Assembly (NCBI GenBank): GCA_958295755.1
Contig: OY282367.1
Coordinates: forward strand, 454,294 to 518,293
DNA: 64,000 nt
DNA from: an uncultured Acidimicrobiales bacterium
GTDB taxonomy: Bacteria > Actinomycetota > Acidimicrobiia > Acidimicrobiales > Hopanoidiivorantaceae
Reading direction: 5' to 3'
Shown here: positions 45,805 through 54,880 of the stretch, piece after piece
Layout of the letters: every line of letters begins with the position of its first letter
How positions within the stretch are numbered: the stretch's first letter is position 1
The notes under the pieces: model-generated
The model's database searches: none
What the model saw: the letters and a program-made list of their open reading frames with translations, nothing else
What the model was told of the DNA's origin: nothing
Program-made: the position numbers and the translations under genes

Positions 45805-46992
45805 GTGGAGTTGCGCTACACCCCAGAAGAGACTGCCTTTCGCGATGAGCTCGTGGAATGGTTGGAGAGCGTTCTGCCATCTGTGGGCTCGCCGCCCGAC
45901 CGTCACGATTGGAAATCTCGCCGAAGCTACGACAGCGCATGGCAGAAGATGCTGTATGACGCAGGTTACGCAGGCATCAACTGGCCGAAGGAATACGGCG
46001 GGCGAGGAGCCACACCAACCGAACATCTCATCTTCCTAGAAGAAACCACCAAGCGAGGTGCCCCCTATGTGGGTATGAACTTTGTTGGACTTCTCCACGC
46101 TGGCCCAACCTTGATAGTAGAAGCTACCGACGAGCAGAAACAACAGCATCTGCCTGCGATTTTGCGAGGGGAAGAAATTTGGTGTCAAGGTTTCTCCGAA
46201 CCTAACGCAGGTTCCGACCTCGCATCTCTTCAAACTCGTGCGATCCGTGACGGCGAAGACTATGTTGTGAGCGGGCAGAAAATCTGGACATCTTTCGGTC
46301 ACGCCGCTGACTTCTGCGAGCTACTTGTCCGCACCGACACCGAAGCTCCCAAACACCGAGGTATTACTTGGCTTATCTGCCCGATGGACTTACCAGGTAT
46401 CACGCCACGCCCGATTCGCACCATCGTAGGCTCAGAAGAGTTCTGCGAGGTATTTTTTGACGAGGTGCGAGTGCCTGTAGCTAATCGGGTCGGCCCCGAA
46501 AATGACGGCTGGCGAGTGGCAATGGTTACCTTCAGTTTTGAGCGTGGCACCGCTTTCATCAGCGAACAGCTAACCGCTATGGCTCAGACCGCAGAACTAG
46601 CTGAGTTGGCAAAAAAAATCACTCGCGGCTCGACTACCCCCTGGGAAGACGCCTCTCTTCGCAAAGAAATTGGCAGTCTTGCCGCTCACCTTGACGCACT
46701 CTGGGCACTTACTCTACGCAATGTGAGCCAAGCTCAGCGAACAGGAGTGCCGGGGCCGGGCGGTTCGGTGTTCAAACTGGCGTTCTCATCGGTGAAGACG
46801 AAACTCTGCGAGCTGGCAGCTCAGCTTGAAGGCAGGGCTGGTCTTGAGATGCGAGGCGATGACGACCCTACAGGCGGTGATTTCACAGCTCAGCGTCTCT
46901 ATACCTTGTCGCTCTCCATAGCGGCTGGCACTAGTCAAATTCAGCGCAATATCATCGGCGAGCGTATTTTAGGTTTGCCAAAAGAGAGATAG
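45805..46992 (+). CDS. Acyl-CoA dehydrogenase, long subunit
   Basis: The 395-residue product starts at a GTG. It shows the acyl-CoA dehydrogenase fold: GFSEPNAGSDLASLQTRA and VVSGQKIWTSFGH in the FAD-binding middle domain, and a C-terminal helical domain ending with SIAAGTSQIQRNIIGERILG. It pairs with the shorter acyl-CoA dehydrogenase two bases downstream. Such adjacent pairs in actinobacteria form alpha2beta2 enzymes acting on steroid side-chain CoA esters (FadE26/27 and FadE28/29 types); the same is inferred here. Confidence 0.9.
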   Translation: MELRYTPEETAFRDELVEWLESVLPSVGSPPDRHDWKSRRSYDSAWQKMLYDAGYAGINWPKEYGGRGATPTEHLIFLEETTKRGAPYVGMNFVGLLHAGPTLIVEATDEQKQQHLPAILRGEEIWCQGFSEPNAGSDLASLQTRAIRDGEDYVVSGQKIWTSFGHAADFCELLVRTDTEAPKHRGITWLICPMDLPGITPRPIRTIVGSEEFCEVFFDEVRVPVANRVGPENDGWRVAMVTFSFERGTAFISEQLTAMAQTAELAELAKKITRGSTTPWEDASLRKEIGSLAAHLDALWALTLRNVSQAQRTGVPGPGGSVFKLAFSSVKTKLCELAAQLEGRAGLEMRGDDDPTGGDFTAQRLYTLSLSIAAGTSQIQRNIIGERILGLPKER

Positions 46993-46994
46993 TA

Positions 46995-47975
46995 ATGGAT
47001 TTTGAACTTTCAGATGATCAAATCGCTTTACAAGAAGCGATGCGGGCATTTTGTGAGAGCCGTTGTGATAGCGAGGCACTTCACGAATTAGCAGATGCCG
47101 GCGGCCCGACACACCAGCTTTGGCAAGAGTTAGCCGAGATGGGAGTATTCGGATTGTGCGTGCCAGAGGAGCAAGGCGGAGCCAGTTTGGGGTGGGTAGA
47201 AGCGATGGTGGTATTTGAAGAGCTGGGCCGAAGCCTTGTGCCCGGCCCGCTAGTGGCAACATTTCTGGCCGCCCAGAATTTGCCAGAGGCAGTGAGCGGA
47301 GATGCGATAGTAACGATGCTCGACTCAGCGGCTCGTCCTGTAATGTTGGAGCATCCAGATTTTGCCAACCACTTGGCTGTGATTGACGGCGAGGCGGTTC
47401 TGAGTATAGGTATAGATTGGTCTGCCACAGACAATGATGAAGCGACATCTCTGGATCCACTAACACCAGTTATACGCATAGAAGAAGAGCATTTTTCTTC
47501 CTTACTGGAAGCCTCATCAGTATTAGACACCGACGCTTACTTATGGCAGTTGCGAGGGGCAGCATTATTGGCGGCGCAGCAGTTAGGGATTGCCGCTGGG
47601 GCGACAGCTTCGGCTGTGGCATATGCCCAAGAGCGCAAGCAGTTTGATAAGCCCATCGGTCAGTTCCAAGCGGTAAAGCATCTCTGTTCCGACATGTTGA
47701 CCTCGGTGGAAGTAGCTCGAGCGGCGGTATATTTTGCTGGTGCGATTTTGGACGATCCGTCTTTCGGAGATGAGCAACGGGCCGTATCGACGGCGAGGCT
47801 TATGGCATCGGAAGCGGCAAACCTGTGCGGTCGCAACTGCGTGCAGATACACGGCGGCATGGGATACACCTGGGAGATGGACGCCCACCTCTACCTAAAG
47901 CGAGCTTGGGTGCTAGATATGACTTTAACCCCGCCCGAACAGCACGCCGAGGTTGTAGCCCAGCTGTTGGGTTAG
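46995..47975 (+). CDS. Acyl-CoA dehydrogenase, short partner subunit
   Basis: This 326-residue protein starts two bases after its partner's stop. It has the N-terminal helical domain (MDFELSDDQIALQEAMRAF), FGLCVPEEQGGASLGWVEA and a C-terminal domain with QFQAVKHLCSDML and the ending VQIHGGMGYTWEMDAHLYLKRA. It is shorter than ordinary acyl-CoA dehydrogenases because the middle beta domain is reduced, as in the beta subunits of heteromeric enzymes. It is the last gene of the cluster before tRNA-Val. Confidence 0.88.
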   Translation: MDFELSDDQIALQEAMRAFCESRCDSEALHELADAGGPTHQLWQELAEMGVFGLCVPEEQGGASLGWVEAMVVFEELGRSLVPGPLVATFLAAQNLPEAVSGDAIVTMLDSAARPVMLEHPDFANHLAVIDGEAVLSIGIDWSATDNDEATSLDPLTPVIRIEEEHFSSLLEASSVLDTDAYLWQLRGAALLAAQQLGIAAGATASAVAYAQERKQFDKPIGQFQAVKHLCSDMLTSVEVARAAVYFAGAILDDPSFGDEQRAVSTARLMASEAANLCGRNCVQIHGGMGYTWEMDAHLYLKRAWVLDMTLTPPEQHAEVVAQLLG

Positions 47976-48011
47976 CTTGTATCAGGAGTTAGCTTGTATC
48001 AGAAAGACCAG

Positions 48012-48085
48012 TGGACCGTACTGGACTTGAACCAGTGACCTCTCGCGTGTGAGGCGAGCGCTCTGGCCGGCTGAGCTAACGGTCC
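48012..48085 (-). tRNA. tRNA-Val (anticodon CAC)
   Basis: The acceptor GGACCGT pairs with ACGGTCC, followed by discriminator A. The D arm is GCTCAGCCGGCCAGAGC, the anticodon stem CTCGC/GCGAG has loop CTCACAC, and the T arm holds TTCAAGT. Anticodon CAC reads GUG. CCA is not encoded. It is surrounded by short tandem duplications (47972-48002 and 48087-48125). Confidence 0.95.
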
Positions 48086-48163
48086 AAATAAGCACTGTGA
48101 AATAAGCACTGTGAAATAAACGCTATCAGAAATTGTGCCCTTAGAGTTCTAGCAGACGGGCTA

Positions 48164-49504
48164 CTAGAGTTCTAGCAGGCGATCTGCCAAATGTTCCAAG
48201 CCCGCCACACGACTACCTTTTATTAGCACTGCGCTTCCCTCGCCTAAATCGCTTAGGGATTGCAGGGCAGATGTGATATCTGGTAACGCTTCTAATCCAT
48301 AGGCGGGTTCTGCAACGGATATGACTTTCACACCAAGTTCCTTAGCAAAGTTTGCAATGCGGAGGTGTTCGGGGTCGTGATAGTCACCTAACTCTGCCAT
48401 AGTACCGAGGACAGCGTAGTGTTGGCGGGCGGAGAGTTGCGTTAGAGCTTGTAAGGCGGCTTCCATGGATGTGGGGTTGGCGTTGTAAGAGTCATTGAGC
48501 ACTAACACGCCGCTGGGGGAGGTATCTAGCGACATCCTCCAAGGTGAAATTTTTGCCTCCGACAGCCCTTCAACCACAGCTTCCACAGACACGCCCAAAT
48601 GAAGTGCAACCGTTGCGGCCGCCAAAGAGTTACCGACATTGTGCTGACCTGCTACGCCTAGGCTCACCCGTTCGCTACCCCAAGGTGATCGCAGCAGATA
48701 TTGAGCGTGAAGTTGCCCGTCAACTGATACATCTTCTGCCCGCACATCTGCTTCAGTGTGCAGCCCGAATGTCAGCAAAGAATTACTAGTTTGATGAGAC
48801 GACAAGACTCTCTCGGCCTGTGCCATCACTAGCTCGTCGTCTCGGTTTACTACGGCAACTCCGTCGGCAGGTAAAGCCTCTAGCAGTTCTGCTTTGGTTC
48901 GGGCGATTTGATCTATGGTGCCGAAGCTCTCGGTGTGCGCTATAGCTATGGAAGTGAGGATGCCGTAGTGGGGGCGGGCAGTTTCGCAGAGGTTGGCGAT
49001 ATCGCCGGGGGCTGAGGCACCCATCTCGGTGACTAGCACTTCGCAGTTATCAGGAGCATTCAGGATGGTGAGTGGCAGGCCGATTTCGTTGTTGAAAGAT
49101 TTTTCACTCACCCAACATCGCAAAGCGGCACCGATGGTGGCGGAGCAAAAGTCTTTGGTTGTGGTTTTGCCGACCGAGCCAGTGATGCCAACAACGCGCG
49201 CTTCCAGACGGGAGCGGGCGACCCTAGCGAGATCGGTGAGAGCAGTAGCGGTATCTGGAACAACAATAATAGGGACAGGTGAAGCATCTTCGAGATTGCG
49301 AGCCGAAAGGCACGCCACAGCACCAGCTTCTACAGCAGCACTGATGAAATCGTGCCCATCGTGTTGTGCTACTAGGGGCACAAATAGTTGTCCGGGTTCA
49401 AGGGTGCGGGAGTCTGTTGAGACGCCGTTCAGGGCTTCGGGATTACTTGTGAGAGATATTTCTCCCTTGACCGCTTCAGCTATTTCGGCCAAAGTCAGCC
49501 GCAT
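48164..49504 (-). CDS. murF: UDP-N-acetylmuramoyl-tripeptide--D-alanyl-D-alanine ligase
   Basis: The 446-residue Mur ligase has the ATP-binding GITGSVGKTTTKDF at about 110-124, the N-terminal substrate domain (GVSTDSRTLEPGQLFVPL) and the later NDSYNANPTSM and DYHDPEH segments. It adds D-Ala-D-Ala to complete the peptidoglycan precursor. It stands alone here, away from the usual division and cell-wall cluster, so it may have been relocated. The last codons overlap a short duplication (AGAGTTCTAGCAG twice, 48141-48180). Confidence 0.93.
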   Translation of the reverse strand: MRLTLAEIAEAVKGEISLTSNPEALNGVSTDSRTLEPGQLFVPLVAQHDGHDFISAAVEAGAVACLSARNLEDASPVPIIVVPDTATALTDLARVARSRLEARVVGITGSVGKTTTKDFCSATIGAALRCWVSEKSFNNEIGLPLTILNAPDNCEVLVTEMGASAPGDIANLCETARPHYGILTSIAIAHTESFGTIDQIARTKAELLEALPADGVAVVNRDDELVMAQAERVLSSHQTSNSLLTFGLHTEADVRAEDVSVDGQLHAQYLLRSPWGSERVSLGVAGQHNVGNSLAAATVALHLGVSVEAVVEGLSEAKISPWRMSLDTSPSGVLVLNDSYNANPTSMEAALQALTQLSARQHYAVLGTMAELGDYHDPEHLRIANFAKELGVKVISVAEPAYGLEALPDITSALQSLSDLGEGSAVLIKGSRVAGLEHLADRLLEL

Positions 49505-49557
49505 ATGAGCAGTTTAGTCACGGTATCTGGGTGCTTTAGGCAGATATGGCAGTTTAG

Positions 49558-50448
49558 TCAGATATGCATGCCGCATTCGGAGCGGTCTTGGCCCGCCCAT
49601 CTGCCTGAGCGGACATCGTCGCCAGGAGATACAGGAATGGTGCATGGAGCGCAACCGATAGAGGGGTAGCCGCGATCTAACAGCGGGTTGAAGGGGATTT
49701 CGTACTCAGCGATGTAGTTATCTACATCTTCGTTCGACCAGTTGATGATGGGGTTGATCTTCACGAGACCTCGCACATCGTGGGCTACCACAGGCATCTC
49801 GGCTCGGTTGGGGGAGTCGGCCCGTCGCAGTCCGCTCATCCAGGCTGATTTGCCTAGCAAAGCGCGGTCTAACTGCCCAACTTTCACTGACGAGCAGCAT
49901 TTCTTCGGGTCTAGCACCCAATGCTCTTCACCAGGGGATCTTGGCGGGACGCTCATTATTCGCAGATTCAAGCCGAAGTGACGGCGCATCAAATCTACAG
50001 TCTCTAAAGTTTCAGGGAAGTGATAGCCAGTATCTATGAATACGACTTCTATGTTTTTGTAGATCTGGGTGGTGAGATGGATGAGCACGCCGTCAGTCAT
50101 AGAAGATGTGATGCAGATGTTCGGGGCGAAGTTACCCAGCGACCACTTGATGATTTCGGTTGCGTCCCAATGCTCGAACTCATTGCTGAGTTCTTCAAGC
50201 TCGGCGATTGTATAGGTCGTGCTCCAAGCATTGCGCTCAGCGATGCCTACTCGACTGTTGCGTATGCCACCTATCGCACCGCCCGAGCCGTTACTCGAGC
50301 TGTTGCCAACGATAGTACTTAGGTAGTCCGAGCCATTGCTTGAGCCATTGCCATTGTGTTCTTTGCTCATATCACTGCCCAACTTGGAGTTTTGTGGGTT
50401 GGCGGTTGTGATTTCGGCAGTGCCGACGTTGCCATTTAGGTTGCGCAT
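49558..50448 (-). CDS. cysH: Adenylyl-sulfate/phosphoadenylyl-sulfate reductase
   Basis: The 296-residue protein has FIDTGYHFPETLE, the KKCCSSVKV Cys pair, GYPSIGCAPCT and the C-terminal ECGMHI. The CC...CxxC motif marks the [4Fe-4S] type, which usually reduces APS; the choice between APS and PAPS is uncertain. About 60 N-terminal residues rich in Gly, Asn and Ser are extra compared with usual CysH. The start lies 13 bases inside the end of the sulfite reductase gene, so the two are coupled in an assimilatory sulfate operon. Confidence 0.92.
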   Translation of the reverse strand: MRNLNGNVGTAEITTANPQNSKLGSDMSKEHNGNGSSNGSDYLSTIVGNSSSNGSGGAIGGIRNSRVGIAERNAWSTTYTIAELEELSNEFEHWDATEIIKWSLGNFAPNICITSSMTDGVLIHLTTQIYKNIEVVFIDTGYHFPETLETVDLMRRHFGLNLRIMSVPPRSPGEEHWVLDPKKCCSSVKVGQLDRALLGKSAWMSGLRRADSPNRAEMPVVAHDVRGLVKINPIINWSNEDVDNYIAEYEIPFNPLLDRGYPSIGCAPCTIPVSPGDDVRSGRWAGQDRSECGMHI

Positions 50449-52346
50449 TCTGAATCTCCCAGTTGGACTTCGTAGGGGCCGGTCTCGTCGTAGTCCATAT
50501 AGAACTCAGGCGATTCTTCGGGAGTGGGGAAGGTATCTAGATCTTTGAGCGACAGTCCTACATCTTTTGCCCCACCTGATCGTCCCAGCCACTCGTGGAA
50601 AAGTTCGCCCACTTGACGCTCGTCGGCGAAGCGGCGCACCACTCGAACCACAGCTTCGGGAGCGTTCTTAGCTGGCAGGCGCAAAGCACGCTTACCGAAA
50701 TGGATTTTCTCTTGGCCCACATAGCCGCCGAGCAACATCTGATAGCCGGGAGCCGACTGGTCGTGTGCACGCCGCTCGGCACCGAAAAATCCGATATCAA
50801 AGGCGTGATGTTGCCCGCAGGAGTTGGGGCAACCTGAGATATTAGTTCGCACACCGCCGAGATCAGCTAAACCTTCTTCTTCCAAGCGGTTGCCGATGGC
50901 GTCAGCAAGTCCGCGAGACTGCGTGACAGCAAGATTGCAGGTGTCGGCACCGGGGCAAGCCACTACATCTCGTGCTAGCTCTGCGCCGGGTAGGGCCATG
51001 TCTATCTCTTCCAGCCTTGCGAAAAGTTGGGGTAGCTGGCCTTCGGTGAGATTGCGGAACACGAGGTTTTGTCGGTTGGTGATGCGTACTTCGGCGTGGA
51101 AATCACGGGCGATAGAGGCAAGTGCCTGGAACTGGGCAGTGGTGATGTCGCCGAGTCGTGCCCATGCGTAAGCCGAAACCGAGCCGTTGGCGACACCTCG
51201 CACCACATTGGCGTCCGACCAACGTTCGTAGTTGCCGGGACGGCGCAGTGTAACGGGCGTGCCTTGCCCCATCGGAGTAGGTGCAACTTCGCTACTTACT
51301 CCAGCGGGTTCGTCTCCATGCTCGGCGACTTCTTCGGGGATTCCCCCCGGCCAAGAAGCACTAGCTAGCAAGAAGCGGCGTTCATGGAAAATGCGTCGGC
51401 GCAGCTCGTCTATCCCGAGAATGTCGGTGAGCCACTTCATGCGGGCGCGGAGCTTGTTATCGCGGTTGCCGTAGTGGTCGAATACTCGCACGCAGGCTTC
51501 CAAAGTAGGGAGCAACTCTTCGCGGGAGGTGAAGTCTTCTAAGGCAATGGCTGGATGTGGGTTGGCACCGAGCCCGCCCGCCACATACACACGGAAGCCT
51601 CGCTCTACGCCACCGTTGCTAGGGCGAGTGGCGGCGATGATGCCGATGTCGTTGAACATGGCTTGGCCGCAGTCGGTGGCGCAACCTGAGAAGTTGATCT
51701 TGAACTTGCGAGGAAGGCGTTGGGCGATGGGATTGTGGAGGAAATGTCGATAGGTAGCGTTCGCCCAGTGGGTGATGTCAAGCACTTCGTGGGGGCAGGC
51801 ACCAGCTAGATGGCAACCTTGCACATTGCGGACGGTATCGCCGCAGGCCTCGCGGGTGGTAAAGCCGACCGAGGCTAGATCGCGCAGTAGTTGCGGGATG
51901 TCGTCTAGCTGCACGAAGTGGAACTGAACATTTTGACGGGTGGTGATATGACCCCAGCCGCGAGAGTAAGTATCGGATATATAGGCGAGCATGTCGAGCT
52001 GAGCTGGTGAGAGCACGCCAGCAGGGATTTTAATACGCACCATCTGGTTTTCGCCGCCTTGGCGTTGTCCGTAGATGCCGTTGGTGAGACGATAGACACG
52101 AAAAACTTCAGGGTCTAGATCGTCTGAGCGATAGCGAGCTAGCTGTGTTTCGAACTTCTGGATGTCGGCTTGTTGAGCTTCGGGGATAGGGACGGTTGGA
52201 ATGTCGGCGAGGGAGACAGCTGAGTTGCTGGATGCTGCGGCTGTGCCTGCTGCGGCTGAGCCTGAGCCGTTTGCACCGTTAGCTACGCCCGTATCGCCAC
52301 TTCCGATGGTGCCGATTACAGTGTCATTATGTGTGATGGTTGTCAT
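50436..52346 (-). CDS. Siroheme-dependent sulfite reductase (ferredoxin type)
   Basis: The 636-residue protein belongs to the nitrite/sulfite reductase family. The [4Fe-4S]-siroheme Cys ligands are in ACPGADTCNL and SGCPNSCGQHH (CX5C...CX3C), and an additional CATDCGQ lies in the first half. The location directly before cysH favours sulfite over nitrite. The first 45 residues are a low-complexity Gly/Ser/Ala stretch not typical of the family. Reduction of sulfite to sulfide with ferredoxin is the expected reaction. Confidence 0.92.
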   Translation of the reverse strand: MTTITHNDTVIGTIGSGDTGVANGANGSGSAAAGTAAASSNSAVSLADIPTVPIPEAQQADIQKFETQLARYRSDDLDPEVFRVYRLTNGIYGQRQGGENQMVRIKIPAGVLSPAQLDMLAYISDTYSRGWGHITTRQNVQFHFVQLDDIPQLLRDLASVGFTTREACGDTVRNVQGCHLAGACPHEVLDITHWANATYRHFLHNPIAQRLPRKFKINFSGCATDCGQAMFNDIGIIAATRPSNGGVERGFRVYVAGGLGANPHPAIALEDFTSREELLPTLEACVRVFDHYGNRDNKLRARMKWLTDILGIDELRRRIFHERRFLLASASWPGGIPEEVAEHGDEPAGVSSEVAPTPMGQGTPVTLRRPGNYERWSDANVVRGVANGSVSAYAWARLGDITTAQFQALASIARDFHAEVRITNRQNLVFRNLTEGQLPQLFARLEEIDMALPGAELARDVVACPGADTCNLAVTQSRGLADAIGNRLEEEGLADLGGVRTNISGCPNSCGQHHAFDIGFFGAERRAHDQSAPGYQMLLGGYVGQEKIHFGKRALRLPAKNAPEAVVRVVRRFADERQVGELFHEWLGRSGGAKDVGLSLKDLDTFPTPEESPEFYMDYDETGPYEVQLGDSECAT

Positions 52347-52390
52347 AAGTATCTCGCCTGGTATTGGTGGTATCTGAATGCTCTACTACC

Positions 52391-52430
52391 ACTATAGCAG
52401 ATACTTGACAAAATCGGTCAAGTTTGTCAA
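52391..52430 (-). promoter_or_regulatory. Promoter and inverted-repeat operator of the sulfite reductase operon
   Basis: On the minus strand TTGACC (52421-52416) and TATAGT (52396-52391, with TGC before it) are 19 bases apart. CTTGAC at 52404-52409 and GTCAAG at 52417-52422 form a perfect 6-bp inverted repeat with a 7-base spacer overlapping this promoter, and another GTCAA lies at 52426-52430. This looks like a repressor or activator site for sulfur assimilation; the regulator is unknown. Confidence 0.5.
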
Positions 52431-52448
52431 CAATTATTTCTGACTTGT

Positions 52449-52583
52449 TTACTCAAGATTAGATTCAGAAATCTGGTCTTCTGAAATTTGGGGAGTGCCG
52501 ATTGGAGCTTGGGTATCCACGGCGGCTGTGCTTGCTATAGTTTGAGGCGAGGCTGGAGATAAGAGGCTCGAGATAGATGCTGG
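52449..52583 (-). other. In-frame continuation after the TAG stop of the fibronectin-type gene
   Basis: Immediately after the TAG at 52586-52584 the same frame stays open for 44 codons and ends at TAA (52451-52449). It reads PASISSLLSPASPQTIASTA and onward to ISESNLE, the same Ser/Thr/Pro/Gln style as the preceding protein. A recent nonsense change or stop readthrough would explain this better than chance, though the stretch is short. Confidence 0.5.
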
Positions 52584-54878
52584 CTAGGTGGTGACTGTTC
52601 GGGGGGGTAAAGTTTGTATAGTCGGAGTAGCCGCAGGAGGTGAATCGATGATGGATGCGGCATCAGTGGCATCACCGCAATCCCCAGAGGGAGCCACTGT
52701 TATGGAGATGCTGTAGTCGCCGGCGACAGACATATCAGCGATACTGAACGAAGTATCGTTTCCCACATCGGTAAGTGAGCTGTCTCCGAAGGGTATGCAT
52801 CGATCAACAGTTATTGGCGTTGTACCGGGCTGAGTAACTCTCAACACATAGCTGTAAGGGGCGTAGCGGTTGTCATAGTTCGAAGCATTTAAGTCGGGCT
52901 TTGTCCATTGAATGCCAATTGGGGTACCAGCTGTTGTTGTGCCAGTCCATTGGGGAGTGTTCATTACTGGAGCATTGAGGTGCTTGGTGCTGCATAGATA
53001 TCTCTCCCAAGAAGTGGTCGTTCCGTCTCTCAAAGTTGCTGTAGATGTCACTATATAAAAGCGATCTCCGGTGACAGGAATGGTATAGGCCAGGGTTGTT
53101 TCTCCGTTATAAGGTATTGTTTCTGAAAGGTATCTCTCAGGTTGTAGATTAAGTGCCTCGAGGTCGAAGCCGAAAGCGTTGCCTACTAAGCATGTTGTAT
53201 CTTTTTTCAAAGGTGCCCAACTTATGGTGTAATACGCCGCTCTGGGAGTTGGATACCAGTTAAGAATAAATTCATTTAGTCCCGAGGTTATTGTTATTGG
53301 GGCGATATAGACAGCTTCAAAATTCACTCGGCTACTTTCATTTTCGTTTAGATTGCTATCGATGGAAAATGCCGATAGTTGGAAACATGTTAGTCCGAAG
53401 TTATTTTGGGGGACTCTTGGGAATCTGTGCTGCTGAGCAGAAGCTAAAATTACCACCTCTGTGCTGAGAGTTGCTGGGCACGAGCCCGACGATTGGTCAG
53501 CGTGTCTCAAGATGTAGCCGCTGATTCCATCTTCAGGAATAAAATCGGGTGCCGTCCATGAGATTATGATTTCGTTTTCTCCGGAAACAGTACTTATATT
53601 TTGAGGCGAACTGGGAGCTGAGGTAGTTGTAGCCCGAGTTGGCATCCACCTTTGACGTGCAGATGGACTACTTGTTCCGACTGCATCTTCTACGATTGCC
53701 CAGACTTCGTATTCAGTGTTCAAGGTGAAGTCTTCATAGATGGTTATAACGCAGTTGGAAACACAAGAGGAAGTACCGCACCCTTCTATCGTGTAGCTTT
53801 GACGGGTATCGGGCTGGTCTGCGATCTCCCAATAAAATGTTGTGCTGGATTCATCATCGCACGAAACCAAAGTTGCTTTGAGCGAAGGTAGTGTCTCTGT
53901 GCCAGCTGTGCGTGTTAGATCGGTTTCAAGAGTGAACTCTGGCGTAGCAGGCGTTCCGAAGTTGGCGGTGAATGAGGTCTCTCTGCCGAAGTTGGTATCA
54001 GTATTACAGTAGGTTTCGGTTATTAGGTTAGTGGGCGCGGAGTTTGAGGCCGAAAGTTTAACTGTAAATTCCGTTCCTTTCACAGGACTGTTATCGCTTT
54101 GATATCCAAGTCTGTTTCTTATATTTGGGATTTCTCTGGTGACGCTGTTACCATCTGCAGTGAAGCACTGATAGTAATCAGCACTGGGGTCGGCCACATC
54201 ATTCCCATTCAGATCCACATATAACCTGTAGGCAGTATTCGGTTCTGCTTCCCACGACACAGCTATGGCATCGGTTTGCCTCACTGTTTGGACTTGACTT
54301 GGAGGAGGGCGCATTGTAGAAAGATCCAAGTCTCTGTAGAAGGTGAGCCCACCGGGGGAACTGCCGTCAGAGGCTGAGCCTAGTTGAATGGTGAAGACGA
54401 GTTCGTAGTCGTCGTCATCGTCAATGTCAGCTGACGGAATAATGTCTGAGCAGCTATTGCCATAGGTGAAGTCTTCGCCTAAAGTATTCAGAGCACGACC
54501 TCCACAACTACGCTCATCCAGAGACAGCACCCTGGCATCGGTGTCAGTGTTTCTGATAAAGACTTCATATCCTGTGAGCGGAAACTCCCCAAGATAGCTG
54601 GGGGCTTCCCACGAAATGGTAACATCCACACCTGCCCCTGCTGGCTCAGACTCCACTTGCAAGTTTTGTGGGCCGCTGGGGAGGCCATCAAAAGTCTCAG
54701 AGCCGCCAGCTATGCGACTGGTGCTGTCTCTCAGGACGGCGTAAAGCAAAGCAGTAGCAGTTGTGGCAGCTAGTACAAGGATGGCGATGATGATGAGCGT
54801 CTGCAAGGTGTAGCCGCTCTCAGAGGCGTCACTAGATTTAGCAGCCATAGCTGTGTGAGATCTGGAGGTGCGAGACAT
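52584..54878 (-). CDS. Fibronectin type III protein with prepilin-like N-terminus, copy 1
   Basis: The 764-residue product begins with a basic, Ser-rich leader to Gly22, then YTLQTLIIIAILVLAATTA, a hydrophobic helix of the prepilin kind. Thr occupies position +5 where prepilins normally have Glu. The rest is extracellular-looking: at least four fibronectin III-like domains (for example PQNLQVESEPAGAGVDVTISWEAP at about 70 and PQNISTVSGENEIIISW at about 430), with several Cys pairs. It may be a surface or pseudopilus-associated protein; the exact role is unknown. It is two bases downstream of a same-length paralogue and ends at a TAG that may be a recent mutation (see next-frame continuation). 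Confidence 0.75.
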   Translation of the reverse strand: MSRTSRSHTAMAAKSSDASESGYTLQTLIIIAILVLAATTATALLYAVLRDSTSRIAGGSETFDGLPSGPQNLQVESEPAGAGVDVTISWEAPSYLGEFPLTGYEVFIRNTDTDARVLSLDERSCGGRALNTLGEDFTYGNSCSDIIPSADIDDDDDYELVFTIQLGSASDGSSPGGLTFYRDLDLSTMRPPPSQVQTVRQTDAIAVSWEAEPNTAYRLYVDLNGNDVADPSADYYQCFTADGNSVTREIPNIRNRLGYQSDNSPVKGTEFTVKLSASNSAPTNLITETYCNTDTNFGRETSFTANFGTPATPEFTLETDLTRTAGTETLPSLKATLVSCDDESSTTFYWEIADQPDTRQSYTIEGCGTSSCVSNCVITIYEDFTLNTEYEVWAIVEDAVGTSSPSARQRWMPTRATTTSAPSSPQNISTVSGENEIIISWTAPDFIPEDGISGYILRHADQSSGSCPATLSTEVVILASAQQHRFPRVPQNNFGLTCFQLSAFSIDSNLNENESSRVNFEAVYIAPITITSGLNEFILNWYPTPRAAYYTISWAPLKKDTTCLVGNAFGFDLEALNLQPERYLSETIPYNGETTLAYTIPVTGDRFYIVTSTATLRDGTTTSWERYLCSTKHLNAPVMNTPQWTGTTTAGTPIGIQWTKPDLNASNYDNRYAPYSYVLRVTQPGTTPITVDRCIPFGDSSLTDVGNDTSFSIADMSVAGDYSISITVAPSGDCGDATDAASIIDSPPAATPTIQTLPPRTVTT

Positions 54879-54880
54879 GG

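Noticed and set aside
52601..52607. Seven-G run near the end of the fibronectin-type gene as a frameshift site
   Set aside because: Shifting the frame there leads to stops or worse-looking codons; the sensible continuation lies in the original frame past the TAG.
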